In this document: positions 7,905 through 15,217 of the stretch, piece by piece | How the letters are laid out: the number at the start of each line of letters is the position of its first letter | Numbering within the stretch: position 1 is the first letter of the stretch | Assembly (NCBI GenBank): GCA_036497945.1 | Contig: DASXIN010000158.1 | Coordinates: forward strand, 1-64,000 | DNA length: 64,000 nt | Reading direction: 5' to 3' | DNA from: RYN-230 sp036497945 | GTDB lineage: Bacteria > Actinomycetota > Actinomycetes > Streptosporangiales > Streptosporangiaceae | Notes under the pieces: model-generated | Told to the model about the DNA's origin: nothing | Database searches by the model: none | The model's input: only the letters and a program-made list of their open reading frames with translations | Program-made: the position numbers and the translations under genes

Positions 7905-8726
7905 ATGGCGGGCAAGTGGTTTCGCGGCATCACCCCACGCCGGGCCAAGTCACCCGAGCTGAACACCAGCGTCGCCCACCCGGCCCGGGTGTACGACTAC
8001 TGGCTGGGCGGCAAGGACAACTTCGCCGCCGACCGGGAGGCGGCCGAGGCGGTGATCGCGGTCCGCCCCGGGATCCGGCGCGACGTCCGGGAGAACCGCA
8101 GGTTCCTCATCCGCGCGGTGCGCTACCTGGCGGCGGAGGCCGGCCTCCGGCAGTTCCTCGACCTCGGCAGCGGCATTCCCACCTCGCCCAACGTGCATGA
8201 GGCGGCGCAGCAGGCCGCGCCCGCGTGCCGCGTCGTCTACGTGGACAACGACCCGATCGTGCTCGCGCACGCCCGGGCGCTGCTGACCAGCTCGGACGAG
8301 GGCGCCACCGCCTACCTGGATGCCGACCTGCGCGATCCGGAACCCATCCTGCGCACGGCCGCGCAGACGCTGGACTTCAGCCAGCCGGTCGGGGTCATCC
8401 TGGTCGGCGTGCTGCACCTGATCTCCGACGACGACAAGCCGGCGGCCATCATCGACCGGCTGCTGGCCGACGTGCCGTCCGGCAGCTACCTGGTGCTGAC
8501 CCAGCCGGCCAGCGACATCGACGCGCAGGCGGTCGCGGCGGGCGCGCAGCGGTACAACAGCCGGGTCGCCACACCGCAGACCCGGCGCAGCCGCGAAGAG
8601 GTGGCCCGCTTCTTCGACGGGCTGGACCTGGTCGAGCCGGGGCTGGTGCAGCCACATCGGTGGCGGCCGGACCCGGCGCCGACCGGGGAGTCGTCGAACT
8701 GGGTCGGCGTGGCCCGCAAGCCGTGA
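7905..8726 (+). CDS. DUF574-family SAM-dependent methyltransferase
   Basis: A 273-residue protein of the actinobacterial S-adenosyl methyltransferase family PF04672. Hallmarks: SVAHPARVYDYWLGGKDNFAADREAAEAV, RRDVRENRRFLIRAVRYL, FLDLGSGIPTSPNVHEAAQ (SAM-binding motif I), VVYVDNDPIVLAHARALL (motif II acidic residue), and VGVILVGVLHLISDDDKPAAI. Such genes are abundant in Streptomyces-like genomes; substrates are unknown. ATG 7905 is preferred over GTG 7902 because AGAAGGG lies 7 nt before it. Its stop is 3 nt from the convergent TetR gene stop. Confidence 0.85.
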   Translation: MAGKWFRGITPRRAKSPELNTSVAHPARVYDYWLGGKDNFAADREAAEAVIAVRPGIRRDVRENRRFLIRAVRYLAAEAGLRQFLDLGSGIPTSPNVHEAAQQAAPACRVVYVDNDPIVLAHARALLTSSDEGATAYLDADLRDPEPILRTAAQTLDFSQPVGVILVGVLHLISDDDKPAAIIDRLLADVPSGSYLVLTQPASDIDAQAVAAGAQRYNSRVATPQTRRSREEVARFFDGLDLVEPGLVQPHRWRPDPAPTGESSNWVGVARKP

Positions 8727-8729
8727 CGC

Positions 8730-9359
8730 TCAGCCCAGGTCACCGGTGAGGTAGCGGTCCACGGTCGGCCCGATGGCCGCGACCAGCGTGTCCAGGTCGG
8801 TGGTGGCCAGCGGTTCCAGCCCGAGCACGTACCTGGTCAGCATTAGGCCGACCACCTGGCTGGCCACCAGCGACGCACGGTACCGGGCCCCAGCCGGGTC
8901 GACCGGCCCGCCCGGCTGGGCCACTGTGGCCAGCCGGCCCACGATCGCCTCGGTGACGAACTCGCGCAGCATCGTGGTGGCCTGCGCGCTGGTGCTGGCC
9001 GAGCGGATCAGCCCGAGAAAGATGTCCCGGATCTCGTGGGAGTCCCAGGCCCGCAGCACGGTCCGGACCAGATGCTCGCCCAGGCTCTCCGTGGGATCCG
9101 CCCGGCCCGCCGCCAGCGCCGCGGCAAGCAGTTCACCGGGCACCACCGGCAGCCGCATGGCCGCCGCGAACAGGCGTTCCTTGCTGCCGAAGAAGTGGTG
9201 CACCAGCGCCGGGTCCACCCCCGCGTCGGCGGCGATGCCGCGGATAGTGGCACCGTCGTAGCCATGCTCGGCGAAGCGTTTCCGGCTGGCCGCCAGGATC
9301 GCCTCCCGGGTGCCGCTGTCCCCGGCCCGGCGCCCGGTCCGGCCGGCCGGCGCGGTCAC
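8730..9359 (-). CDS. TetR-family regulator of the adjacent ABC exporter operon
   Basis: A 209-residue TetR protein. The HTH region reads REAILAASRKRFAEHGYDG, then ATIRGIAADAGVDPALVHHFFGSKERLF, a textbook TetR DNA-binding domain; the rest is a helical ligand domain. Start is GTG at 9359, overlapping the stop of the ABC ATPase gene by 4 nt (GTGA). It is the last gene of a four-gene minus-strand operon (permease, ATPase, ATPase, TetR), so it most likely represses that operon in response to an exported compound. The operon promoter at 12356-12383 carries a direct repeat that could be its operator. Confidence 0.85.
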   Translation of the reverse strand: MTAPAGRTGRRAGDSGTREAILAASRKRFAEHGYDGATIRGIAADAGVDPALVHHFFGSKERLFAAAMRLPVVPGELLAAALAAGRADPTESLGEHLVRTVLRAWDSHEIRDIFLGLIRSASTSAQATTMLREFVTEAIVGRLATVAQPGGPVDPAGARYRASLVASQVVGLMLTRYVLGLEPLATTDLDTLVAAIGPTVDRYLTGDLG

Positions 9360-10252
9360 CGGCCTGCCGATCCGGTTAGCTCGAAGAAGCGTTCTTCCAG
9401 CGTGGCCGGGGCTTCGCTGACCCGGGCCGGCAGCGAGCCGAGGGCCCGGGTCACCCCGGCCGGGCTGGCCCCGGGCACCCGCAGGGCGCGCCCGGCCAGC
9501 GCGGCGGGCAGGCCAGCTGCCTCCAGCGCGTCCAGCGCCGCCGCCCACGACTCCGCCTCGACCACGCTGACCCGCCGGCCGTCGGTGATCTCCGCCGCCG
9601 TGCCCTGGGCCACCACCCGTCCGTCAGCCATGATGACCAGCCTGCCGCATTCCTCGGCCTCGTCCAGGTAGTGCGTGGTGACCAGCACCCCGGCGCCGGC
9701 CGCACCCGTGGCCGCGATCGTCTCCCACAGCCGGGCCCGGGCCAGTGGGTCCACGCCCGAGGTCGGCTCGTCCAGGATGAGCAGGTCCGGGTGGTGCTGC
9801 AGGGCCGCGGCGAAGGCCACCCGGCGCCGCACGCCGAGCGGCAGGTCACCGACCAGAACCCGGCCGTACCGGCGCACCGCCTCCGGCGGCAGCACCTGCT
9901 CCGGCGCCATCGTCTGCAGCCCAGCCGCCGGCCGACCAGCGCCGAACACGGCCGCCACGAAGGCCAGGTTCTCCGCCGGGGTGAGGTCGTCATACAGCCC
10001 GAGGCCCTGCGGCACGTAGCCGAGCCGGCGCCGGGCCTGCCGCGACGGCGGCCCGCCGAACAGCCGTACCTGCCCAGCCGAGGCGGGCAGCAGCCCGAGC
10101 AGCATCCGGATCAGCGTCGTCTTGCCCGCTCCGTTGGCGCCCAGCAGGCCGACCACCTCACCCGGGCCGATAGCCAGGTCCACCCCGTCCACGGCGGTGA
10201 AGCCGCCGAACCGGCGGCTCACCGCCACGCACTCAGCCAGTGCCGCCATCAC
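9356..10252 (-). CDS. ABC transporter ATP-binding protein (ABC-2 exporter type)
   Basis: A 298-residue ABC ATPase. Walker A is GANGAGKTT, the Q-loop region reads LGYVPQGLGLYDDLT, the signature region PLGVRRRVAFAAALQHHP, Walker B LLILDEPTSGVDP, with TTHYLDEAEECGRLVIMADGR after it. The signature is LPLGVRRRVAF rather than LSGGQ, a deviation that may weaken composite-site function. It starts 20 nt inside the end of the preceding ATPase gene. With the other ATPase and the single permease it probably forms a drug or lipid exporter with two different nucleotide-binding subunits. Confidence 0.85.
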   Translation of the reverse strand: MMAALAECVAVSRRFGGFTAVDGVDLAIGPGEVVGLLGANGAGKTTLIRMLLGLLPASAGQVRLFGGPPSRQARRRLGYVPQGLGLYDDLTPAENLAFVAAVFGAGRPAAGLQTMAPEQVLPPEAVRRYGRVLVGDLPLGVRRRVAFAAALQHHPDLLILDEPTSGVDPLARARLWETIAATGAAGAGVLVTTHYLDEAEECGRLVIMADGRVVAQGTAAEITDGRRVSVVEAESWAAALDALEAAGLPAALAGRALRVPGASPAGVTRALGSLPARVSEAPATLEERFFELTGSAGR

Positions 10253-11201
10253 CGCTCCCCGCCCCGTCCGCGGCCAGTTCCCCGGTCCCGGCCAGTTCCC
10301 GGCCCAGGATGGCCACGGTGACCGCGTCCTGCAGGTCCGGCCGGACGGGCTGGCCGCTCGCGGTCCCGGCCGGGTCCCAGACCCGCCAGCGGCCGGCCCG
10401 GCGCCAGGCCCGCGGCCGGTCGTCGCCCGGCGGCACCGTGTCGCTGACCCGCAGTTGGCCGGGCATGGCCGCGACGATCTGATCCGGCGTGCCCACCGCG
10501 AGCTGGCGGCCCGCGTCCAGCACCAGCACGGCCGCGGCGCGTTCTGCCTCGTCCAGGTAGCTGGTGGCCACGACGACCGCAGCGCCGTCGGCCGCGGCCC
10601 GGGCGATCAGCGACCACAGATCGGCCCGGCTCACCGGGTCCACCCCGGTGGTCGGCTCGTCCAGCACCAGCAGGGCCGGGCTGGTCAGCATGGCGGCGAT
10701 CACGCCGAGCTTCTGCCGCATCCCGCCGGACAGCTGCCCGGCCAGCCGGTCCCGCGCCGCGGCCAGCCCGGCCCGGGCCAGGAACGCGGCGCTGCGCTCG
10801 GCCGCGGCCGCCGCCGGGAGCTGGTAGGCGGCCGCGCGGAAGGCCAGGTTCTCCGCCACGGTCAGGTCCGGGTAGGTTCCCGAGCTGGCTGGCAGGTAGC
10901 CGATGTCCCGCTGCGGCGGCCGCCGGACCGTGCCCGAGCTGGGGGCGAGCGCGCCGCCCAGGCAGCGCAGCAGCGTGCTGCGCCCAGCGCCGTCGCCGCC
11001 GACCACCGCGCTGACCTGGCCCGGCCGCGCCCGGAAGGTCACCTGGTCCAGCGCCAGGCGCCGGCCGTACCGGACGGACACCCGCTCGGTTCCCCACCAT
11101 TCCGGATCGGCGGCTACCCCGCCGCGTACCGGCTCTCTGCCGCTGGCCGGCTCCCTGCCGCTGGCCGACCCCCTGCCGCTGGCCGGCTCGTCGCCGCTCA
11201 C
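10233..11201 (-). CDS. ABC transporter ATP-binding protein with N-terminal hexapeptide repeats
   Basis: A 322-residue ABC ATPase starting at GTG 11201, which overlaps the permease stop by 4 nt. The first 24 residues are four tandem hexapeptides related to ASGREP, then the ATPase begins at TERVSVRYGRRLAL. Walker A is GGDGAGRSTLL, with Arg replacing the near-invariant Lys of GKS/T; the signature LSGGMRQKLGV and Walker B LLVLDEPTTGVDP are intact. The Walker A change suggests this subunit may bind ATP but hydrolyse it poorly, giving an asymmetric exporter with the second ATPase, which has the reverse defect (good Walker A, altered signature). Confidence 0.85.
   Translation of the reverse strand: MSGDEPASGRGSASGREPASGREPVRGGVAADPEWWGTERVSVRYGRRLALDQVTFRARPGQVSAVVGGDGAGRSTLLRCLGGALAPSSGTVRRPPQRDIGYLPASSGTYPDLTVAENLAFRAAAYQLPAAAAAERSAAFLARAGLAAARDRLAGQLSGGMRQKLGVIAAMLTSPALLVLDEPTTGVDPVSRADLWSLIARAAADGAAVVVATSYLDEAERAAAVLVLDAGRQLAVGTPDQIVAAMPGQLRVSDTVPPGDDRPRAWRRAGRWRVWDPAGTASGQPVRPDLQDAVTVAILGRELAGTGELAADGAGSGDGGTG
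11129..11200. repeat. Four tandem 18-bp units at the start of the ABC ATPase gene
   Basis: Units at 11129-11146, 11147-11164, 11165-11182 and 11183-11200 share CCGGCTC-CTGCCGCTGG with a few changes (unit 4 is the most diverged). On the coding strand they encode repeated hexapeptides of the type ASGREP directly after the start codon. The unit length is a multiple of three, so copy-number change would keep the frame. Confidence 0.85.
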
Positions 11202-12307
11202 CGGGTCCTCGCCGGGTCCGGCCCGGCGCCCGCGGTGGCCATCGCAGGCGCGGCCGCCCGGCGCCCGCCGCGACGGCCACCCGTCCCGGCCGGCGACAGG
11301 TAACCGCGGAAGCGCAGCATGGCCAGGCTCATCACGATCAGCCCAAGCAGGGCCAGGAACGTCAGCGGCTGCCACAGCGGCCCGATTGGCTCAGCCCGCA
11401 GCATCACCCCGCGGGAGATCTCGTTGAAGTAGGTCAGCGGCAGGATGTAGGAGATCCAGCGCACCCCGGCGGCGATCGAGGTCAGCGGGAAGATCAGCCC
11501 GGACAGCAGCACCTGGGGCAGGGTGAACATGAAGGACAGCTGGATGGCCTGGCCCTGGTTCTCGGACACGCTGGAGATGAACACGCCCAGGCCGAGCGTG
11601 ACGAACAGGAACAGCAGCGCGCCCAGCCCGAACACCGCGTACGAGCCGCGGAACGGGACGCCGAACAGGGCCACCCCGACGGCCAGCACGATGGCCAGGT
11701 CCACGCAGGCCACCACGAAGTACGGGACGATCTTGCCGAGGAACACGTCCCGCGGGTGCAGCGGCATCACCGCGAGCTGCTCCAGCGTCCCGGTCTGCCG
11801 CTCGCGGACCACGCCGAGGCTGGTGATGATGATGCCGATGAAGGCCAGCACCACGCCTGCCAGCCCGGGGATCATGATGTAGGACGTCTTGAGCTGCGGG
11901 TTGAACAGGATCCGGATCACCGGCCCCTGCCCGGCCGACAGCGTCCGGCTGCGCGCGGCCAGCGCGGTCAATGCGTCCCGCGCGGTGAACAACTGGCTGC
12001 CGTCCACCAGCACCACGGTCCGGTTCCCGGTCACCACGGCCAGGGCCGCGCCGTCCCGGTTGTCCCGCAGCTGCGTCCGCGCCCAGGCCACCCCCTCGGC
12101 CGGCGCCCGGGCCACCACGTGGAACGGGGCACGCAGCGGCAGCTGCCCGGCCTGCGGGCCGGCCACCACGGTGGGGATGCTCTTCACGTCGAAGCTGGCG
12201 GCATAGCCGAACACGACGAGCAACAGCACCGGCAGCACGATCATCATGGCCAGCGTGCGCCGGTCCCGGCGCAGCTGCCGGAACTCCTTCACGATCATCG
12301 CCCACAT
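11198..12307 (-). CDS. ABC-2 type transporter permease
   Basis: A 369-residue permease with the YhhJ/DrrB-like layout: a cytoplasmic start MWAMIVKEFRQLRRDRRTLA, TM1 around LAMMIVLPVLLLVVFGYAA, a large extracytoplasmic domain, then five C-terminal helices including VVLAFIGIIITSLGVVRERQ-type and LLFLFVTLGLGVFISS segments. The sequence TGTLEQLAVMPLHP, between the second and third helices, is the typical ABC-2 coupling motif. The ATG at 12307 is preferred because MWAMIVKEFRQLRRDRR is the conserved family start. It is first in the operon, directly under the promoter at 12356-12383. Confidence 0.85.
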   Translation of the reverse strand: MWAMIVKEFRQLRRDRRTLAMMIVLPVLLLVVFGYAASFDVKSIPTVVAGPQAGQLPLRAPFHVVARAPAEGVAWARTQLRDNRDGAALAVVTGNRTVVLVDGSQLFTARDALTALAARSRTLSAGQGPVIRILFNPQLKTSYIMIPGLAGVVLAFIGIIITSLGVVRERQTGTLEQLAVMPLHPRDVFLGKIVPYFVVACVDLAIVLAVGVALFGVPFRGSYAVFGLGALLFLFVTLGLGVFISSVSENQGQAIQLSFMFTLPQVLLSGLIFPLTSIAAGVRWISYILPLTYFNEISRGVMLRAEPIGPLWQPLTFLALLGLIVMSLAMLRFRGYLSPAGTGGRRGGRRAAAPAMATAGAGPDPARTR

Positions 12308-12349
12308 CGCCGTGCCCCTCTCCGCCGAGCAGCCCACTAACTCATCGCG

Positions 12350-12383
12350 CGTTGAATTCTACGCTCGTTGAATTCCCCGTCAA
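12350..12383 (-). promoter_or_regulatory. Promoter of the ABC exporter operon with a direct-repeat operator
   Basis: On the minus strand, TTGACG (12383-12378) and TAGAAT (12361-12356) are separated by 16 bp, a good housekeeping-type promoter about 50 nt before the permease start. Two exact direct repeats, CGTTGAATTC on the plus strand at 12350-12359 and 12366-12375, lie over the -10 box and the spacer, 16 bp apart. A protein bound there would block RNA polymerase, so the repeat is a candidate operator, most simply for the TetR protein of the same operon, although TetR proteins usually prefer inverted repeats. Confidence 0.6.
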
Positions 12384-12396
12384 TCCCAGCTACCCC

Positions 12397-12449
12397 ATGA
12401 GTGCGGTGAGTTGTGCCCCACCCGCGGGGCACAACTCACCGCGCTGATG
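12397..12449. repeat. 53-bp palindromic element, copy 1
   Basis: The core 12403-12442 is a perfect inverted repeat: a 17-bp arm GCGGTGAGTTGTGCCCC, a 6-nt loop, and the exact complement. It is flanked by ATGAGT and GCTGATG. A second 53-bp copy in the same orientation lies at 63744-63796, with 33 of 40 core positions identical. It sits in the divergent gap between the ABC operon promoter and the PHP hydrolase gene, so it is not a simple terminator for either. I interpret it as a dispersed REP-like palindrome. Confidence 0.7.
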
Positions 12450-12533
12450 AAAACCGCCCCGCCCCCGCACCCGGCTGGCTGGAACCGGGGGGATCTGATT
12501 CGGTAGGGACATGAGGCGAGCGAGAGACAGCGG

Positions 12534-13769
12534 ATGAGCGTGACCCGGCACCGCGGCCGGTGGACTCCTGAGGACCGCTGTGCGTCGCCGTATCACTACC
12601 TGCCGGTGCCGGTGCCGCCAGGCACCGCCGGGCTGCACGTGCAGCTGGACTACGACCGGTCCGGCGCCGTGCTGGACCTGGGCTGCTTCGGGCCGGCCGG
12701 GTTCCGCGGCTGGTCCGGCGGCGCCCGCTCGGAGTTCGTCATCACCGCCGACCAGGCCACGCCCGGCTACCTGCCCGGCGAGCTGGAGCCGGGCGAATGG
12801 CAGGTGGCACTGGGCCTCTACCAGCTGCCGGCCGAAGGGGCCAGCTACACGCTGACCGCGGAAGTGACCAGCACACCAGGGACGCTCCGGCCGGGGCCGG
12901 AACCGGAACCGCCGGGCCCGCTCACCGATCGGCCGCCCAGGCGCGAGCTGCCCGCCCGGCCAGGGCACCGCTGGCTGGCCGGCGACCTGCACGCGCACAC
13001 CGTGCACTCGGACGGCGCGCTGACCGTGCCAGAGCTGGCCAGGCTGGCCGCCGTGCAGGGGCTCGACTTCCTCGCCGTCACCGACCACAACACGGTCAGC
13101 CACCACGCCGAACTGGGCTGGGCGGCCGCCCGGTACGGGATCACCCTGATCCGCGGCCAGGAGGTCACCACGGACAGCGGGCACGCCGGCGCGCTGGGCG
13201 ATCTGGGCTGGGTGGACTTCCGCGAGCCAGCCGACTCGTGGCTGGCCGCCACCGAGCGCGGCGGCGGGCTGCTGTCGGTCAACCACCCGATCGGCGGGCA
13301 CGTCAGCTGGCTAAAGCCGATGCGGCGGAAGCCACCGCTGGTCGAGGTGTGGCACTGGAGCTGGCTGGACCCGCGGTGGACCAACACGATGGCCTGGTGG
13401 CTGGCCTGGGACCCCGGCGCGGTCCCGGTCGGCGGCAGCGACTGGCACCGGCCCGGCGCGGACGCCGTGCCGGGCACCCCGACCACCTGGGTGGAATCCG
13501 CCGCGGACGGCGCCGGCCCGGCGGACGGCGCCGCTGGGGTGCTAGCCGGGCTGCGGGACGGCCGGTGCGCCATCTCCGCCCGCCGGGACGGCCCGGTGCT
13601 GCTCCGGCTGGACGGCGAGTTCGCCGCGGTAGGCGGCGACGGCACCATCCTGGCCGGCCCGGACGGCCCGCGCGCCGTGGTGCGCGGCGACCTGGCCCGG
13701 TTCCCCGCCGCCCCCGGCTGCCACCGGCTGCTCGACCCGGCCGGCGGCACCCTGGCCCTCACCGCCTAG
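12534..13769 (+). CDS. CehA/McbA-family PHP-type metallohydrolase
   Basis: A 411-residue protein. Residues 1-115 look like a beta-sandwich accessory domain. From about 148 on the PHP motifs appear: WLAGDLHAHTVHSDG (His153, His155), FLAVTDHNTVSHH (Asp184, His185), LIRGQEVTTDSGHA, LLSVNHPIGGH and VPVGGSDWHRPG. These are the metal ligands of CehA/McbA hydrolases, a branch that includes carbaryl hydrolase CehA; native substrates are probably phospho- or carboxyl esters. No signal peptide is seen. It is divergent from the ABC operon and convergent with the Ddn-type gene. Confidence 0.8.
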   Translation: MSVTRHRGRWTPEDRCASPYHYLPVPVPPGTAGLHVQLDYDRSGAVLDLGCFGPAGFRGWSGGARSEFVITADQATPGYLPGELEPGEWQVALGLYQLPAEGASYTLTAEVTSTPGTLRPGPEPEPPGPLTDRPPRRELPARPGHRWLAGDLHAHTVHSDGALTVPELARLAAVQGLDFLAVTDHNTVSHHAELGWAAARYGITLIRGQEVTTDSGHAGALGDLGWVDFREPADSWLAATERGGGLLSVNHPIGGHVSWLKPMRRKPPLVEVWHWSWLDPRWTNTMAWWLAWDPGAVPVGGSDWHRPGADAVPGTPTTWVESAADGAGPADGAAGVLAGLRDGRCAISARRDGPVLLRLDGEFAAVGGDGTILAGPDGPRAVVRGDLARFPAAPGCHRLLDPAGGTLALTA

Positions 13770-13820
13770 CGCCCGCCAGCCAACTGCATGAGTGATGCAT
13801 TCAGGTAGTCCCATCTGCGA

Positions 13821-13837
13821 GCCGGGCCGCTCCCGGC
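13821..13837. terminator. Hairpin between convergent genes
   Basis: GCCGGG-N5-CCCGGC forms a perfect 6-bp GC stem in the 72-bp gap between the PHP gene and the convergent Ddn-type gene. It has no T-run on either side, as is common for actinobacterial terminators. It could serve both strands. Confidence 0.45.
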
Positions 13838-13841
13838 CGGG

Positions 13842-14312
13842 TTACTCGCCGGGCGAGCGGTCCGTGCTGATCCGGAAGACCGGGAAGCCGGGGGCGATGC
13901 CGAGCAGCTGCTCCTCGGTGGCGTCCTTCGTGACGCCCTCGAAGAACCGGCCGACCTCCCAGCCCCACTTGCGCAGGTACTCGCGGAGCACCGGCGGCTT
14001 GTCCGCGTCGGCCAGCTCGGTGGCGGTGAACGGCTCGGCCCGGCGGCCGACGCGCAGCTCACCCGATCCCGACACGCGGATGTTGCGCACCCACTGGGCC
14101 TGGCCGCGCGGCGCGACCAGGTAGCGCTGCCCGTTCACGGTGAGCAGGTTGACCGGCGTGGTCCGCCACTCACCGGACTTGCGGCCGCGCACGGCCAGCA
14201 CCCGGGAGCCGTAGATGCTGATCCCGGCCCGGGTCAGCGCGGCGACCGTGTTGTTGAACAGGCGGTCCATACCGGTCGGCTGGACGTACCGCTGCTGCGG
14301 GGTGGCGTTCAT
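13842..14312 (-). CDS. Deazaflavin (F420)-dependent nitroreductase-family protein
   Basis: A 156-residue split-barrel protein of the Ddn type. Typical elements: MDRLFNNTVAALTRAGISIYGSRVLAVRGRKSGEWRTTPVN, GQRYLVAPRGQAQWVRNIRVSG, and LREYLRKWGWEVGRFFEG. Members use F420H2 to reduce quinones or nitroaromatics, often at the membrane. The start codon is preceded by GAGGAGGAT on the coding strand. A strong promoter with two matching operators lies upstream (14333-14398), but no regulator gene is adjacent. Confidence 0.85.
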   Translation of the reverse strand: MNATPQQRYVQPTGMDRLFNNTVAALTRAGISIYGSRVLAVRGRKSGEWRTTPVNLLTVNGQRYLVAPRGQAQWVRNIRVSGSGELRVGRRAEPFTATELADADKPPVLREYLRKWGWEVGRFFEGVTKDATEEQLLGIAPGFPVFRISTDRSPGE

Positions 14313-14332
14313 CGCATCCTCCTCTTAACCCG

Positions 14333-14398
14333 GAGAGCACCGCTCTCGTCTAAGAACAGTATGCACGTACTGGCGTTCAGAATCAAGAGCAGTGCTCT
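14333..14398 (-). promoter_or_regulatory. Promoter bracketed by two palindromic operators
   Basis: On the minus strand TTGATT (14386-14381) and CATACT (14363-14358) are 17 bp apart. Two related palindromes bracket them: AGAGCA-G-TGCTCT reading on the plus strand at 14386-14398, touching the -35 box, and GAGAGC-ACC-GCTCTC at 14333-14347, just downstream of the -10 box. Shared half-site is (G)AGAGC. This is the classical layout for repression of the Ddn-type gene, whose ATG is at 14312. The cognate repressor, perhaps TetR-like, must be encoded elsewhere. Confidence 0.65.
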
Positions 14399-14417
14399 CG
14401 AATTAGATAGCCAATCT

Positions 14418-15125
14418 CTAGAGAGCAGCGAGCAGCGCCACGCGGGCGCGCAGGATGGCCCGGGTGGAGGCCACTGTGCTGAACTCGTCCGGCTGCCCCG
14501 GGCACTCCCCGGCGGCGACGGCCCGTTCGGCCCGGCGCCGGGCGTCCGCCGGCGTGATCATCTCGAACGTCATGCCGGGATCCGCGGCCGCCATGGCCTC
14601 GGTGCGGGCCAGCACGTCGCCGGCCTCGCCGACCCAGACGTTCTTGATGCCGCCACCGAAGGAGTGATCGAGCAGCAGCGAGACCACGTGCCGGCCGGCC
14701 GGGTACTCGAAGCTCATCGTGACCGCTTCCTGTATCCCCCGGTCGTCCCCGTAGCGCCAGCACTCGCGCACCTCCGGCGTACCCAGGCCGGCCGCCCAGG
14801 CCGGGTCCGGCACCCCCTTGGCGGCCAGCCGGCCCGCCGCCGCGGCGGCCTCGTCCCGCAGCTCAGGCCAGCCCAGCGCGCTCAGCACGCGCAGGATGGC
14901 CAGCGCCTCCGGGCTGCCGCTGCGCTCCGCGGCGGGCACGATGGCCTGCGCGGCCGGGCCCTGCATGCCGCCCAGCGCGGCCAGGATGTCCGAGCCCCAC
15001 AGCTCCGCCTGCAGCGGGCTGGCGATCTCGGCTAGCACCATCCGCGCCTCAGTGAGCACGGCGGCGAACGCGTCATCCGGCGATGACCGGCCGAACACGG
15101 CATCGAGGTCCAGGTCACCGGACAT
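14418..15125 (-). CDS. Conserved actinobacterial protein of unknown function
   Basis: About 235 residues from the ATG at 15125 (MSGDLDLDAV); a longer start at 15191 is possible. I do not recognise a named family. Visible features: an alpha-helical N-terminal half rich in Ala and Leu (AEIASPLQAELWGSDILAAL) and a central segment ECWRYGDDRGIQEAVTMSFEY followed by VSLLLDHSFGGGIKNVWVGE, with an aspartate-rich GDDRG and a LLLDHSFGGGIK loop that looks like a ligand or nucleotide site. No membrane segment or signal peptide. Codon use is normal for the window, so it is a real gene. Confidence 0.65.
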   Translation of the reverse strand: MSGDLDLDAVFGRSSPDDAFAAVLTEARMVLAEIASPLQAELWGSDILAALGGMQGPAAQAIVPAAERSGSPEALAILRVLSALGWPELRDEAAAAAGRLAAKGVPDPAWAAGLGTPEVRECWRYGDDRGIQEAVTMSFEYPAGRHVVSLLLDHSFGGGIKNVWVGEAGDVLARTEAMAAADPGMTFEMITPADARRRAERAVAAGECPGQPDEFSTVASTRAILRARVALLAAL

Positions 15126-15217
15126 GTCTGCCGCCCACGGCGGAATCGTATTCCAGGTCCATGCCGGGCATCCTGCCACGGCCGCTGACATGATGGGCTG
15201 GAACCGCAGGAGGTACC

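Noticed and set aside
13780..13803. TGCATGAGTGATGCA inverted repeat after the PHP gene as a third copy of the 53-bp palindrome.
   Set aside because: It shares only ATGAGT-like letters; the GCGGTGA core and its complement are missing.
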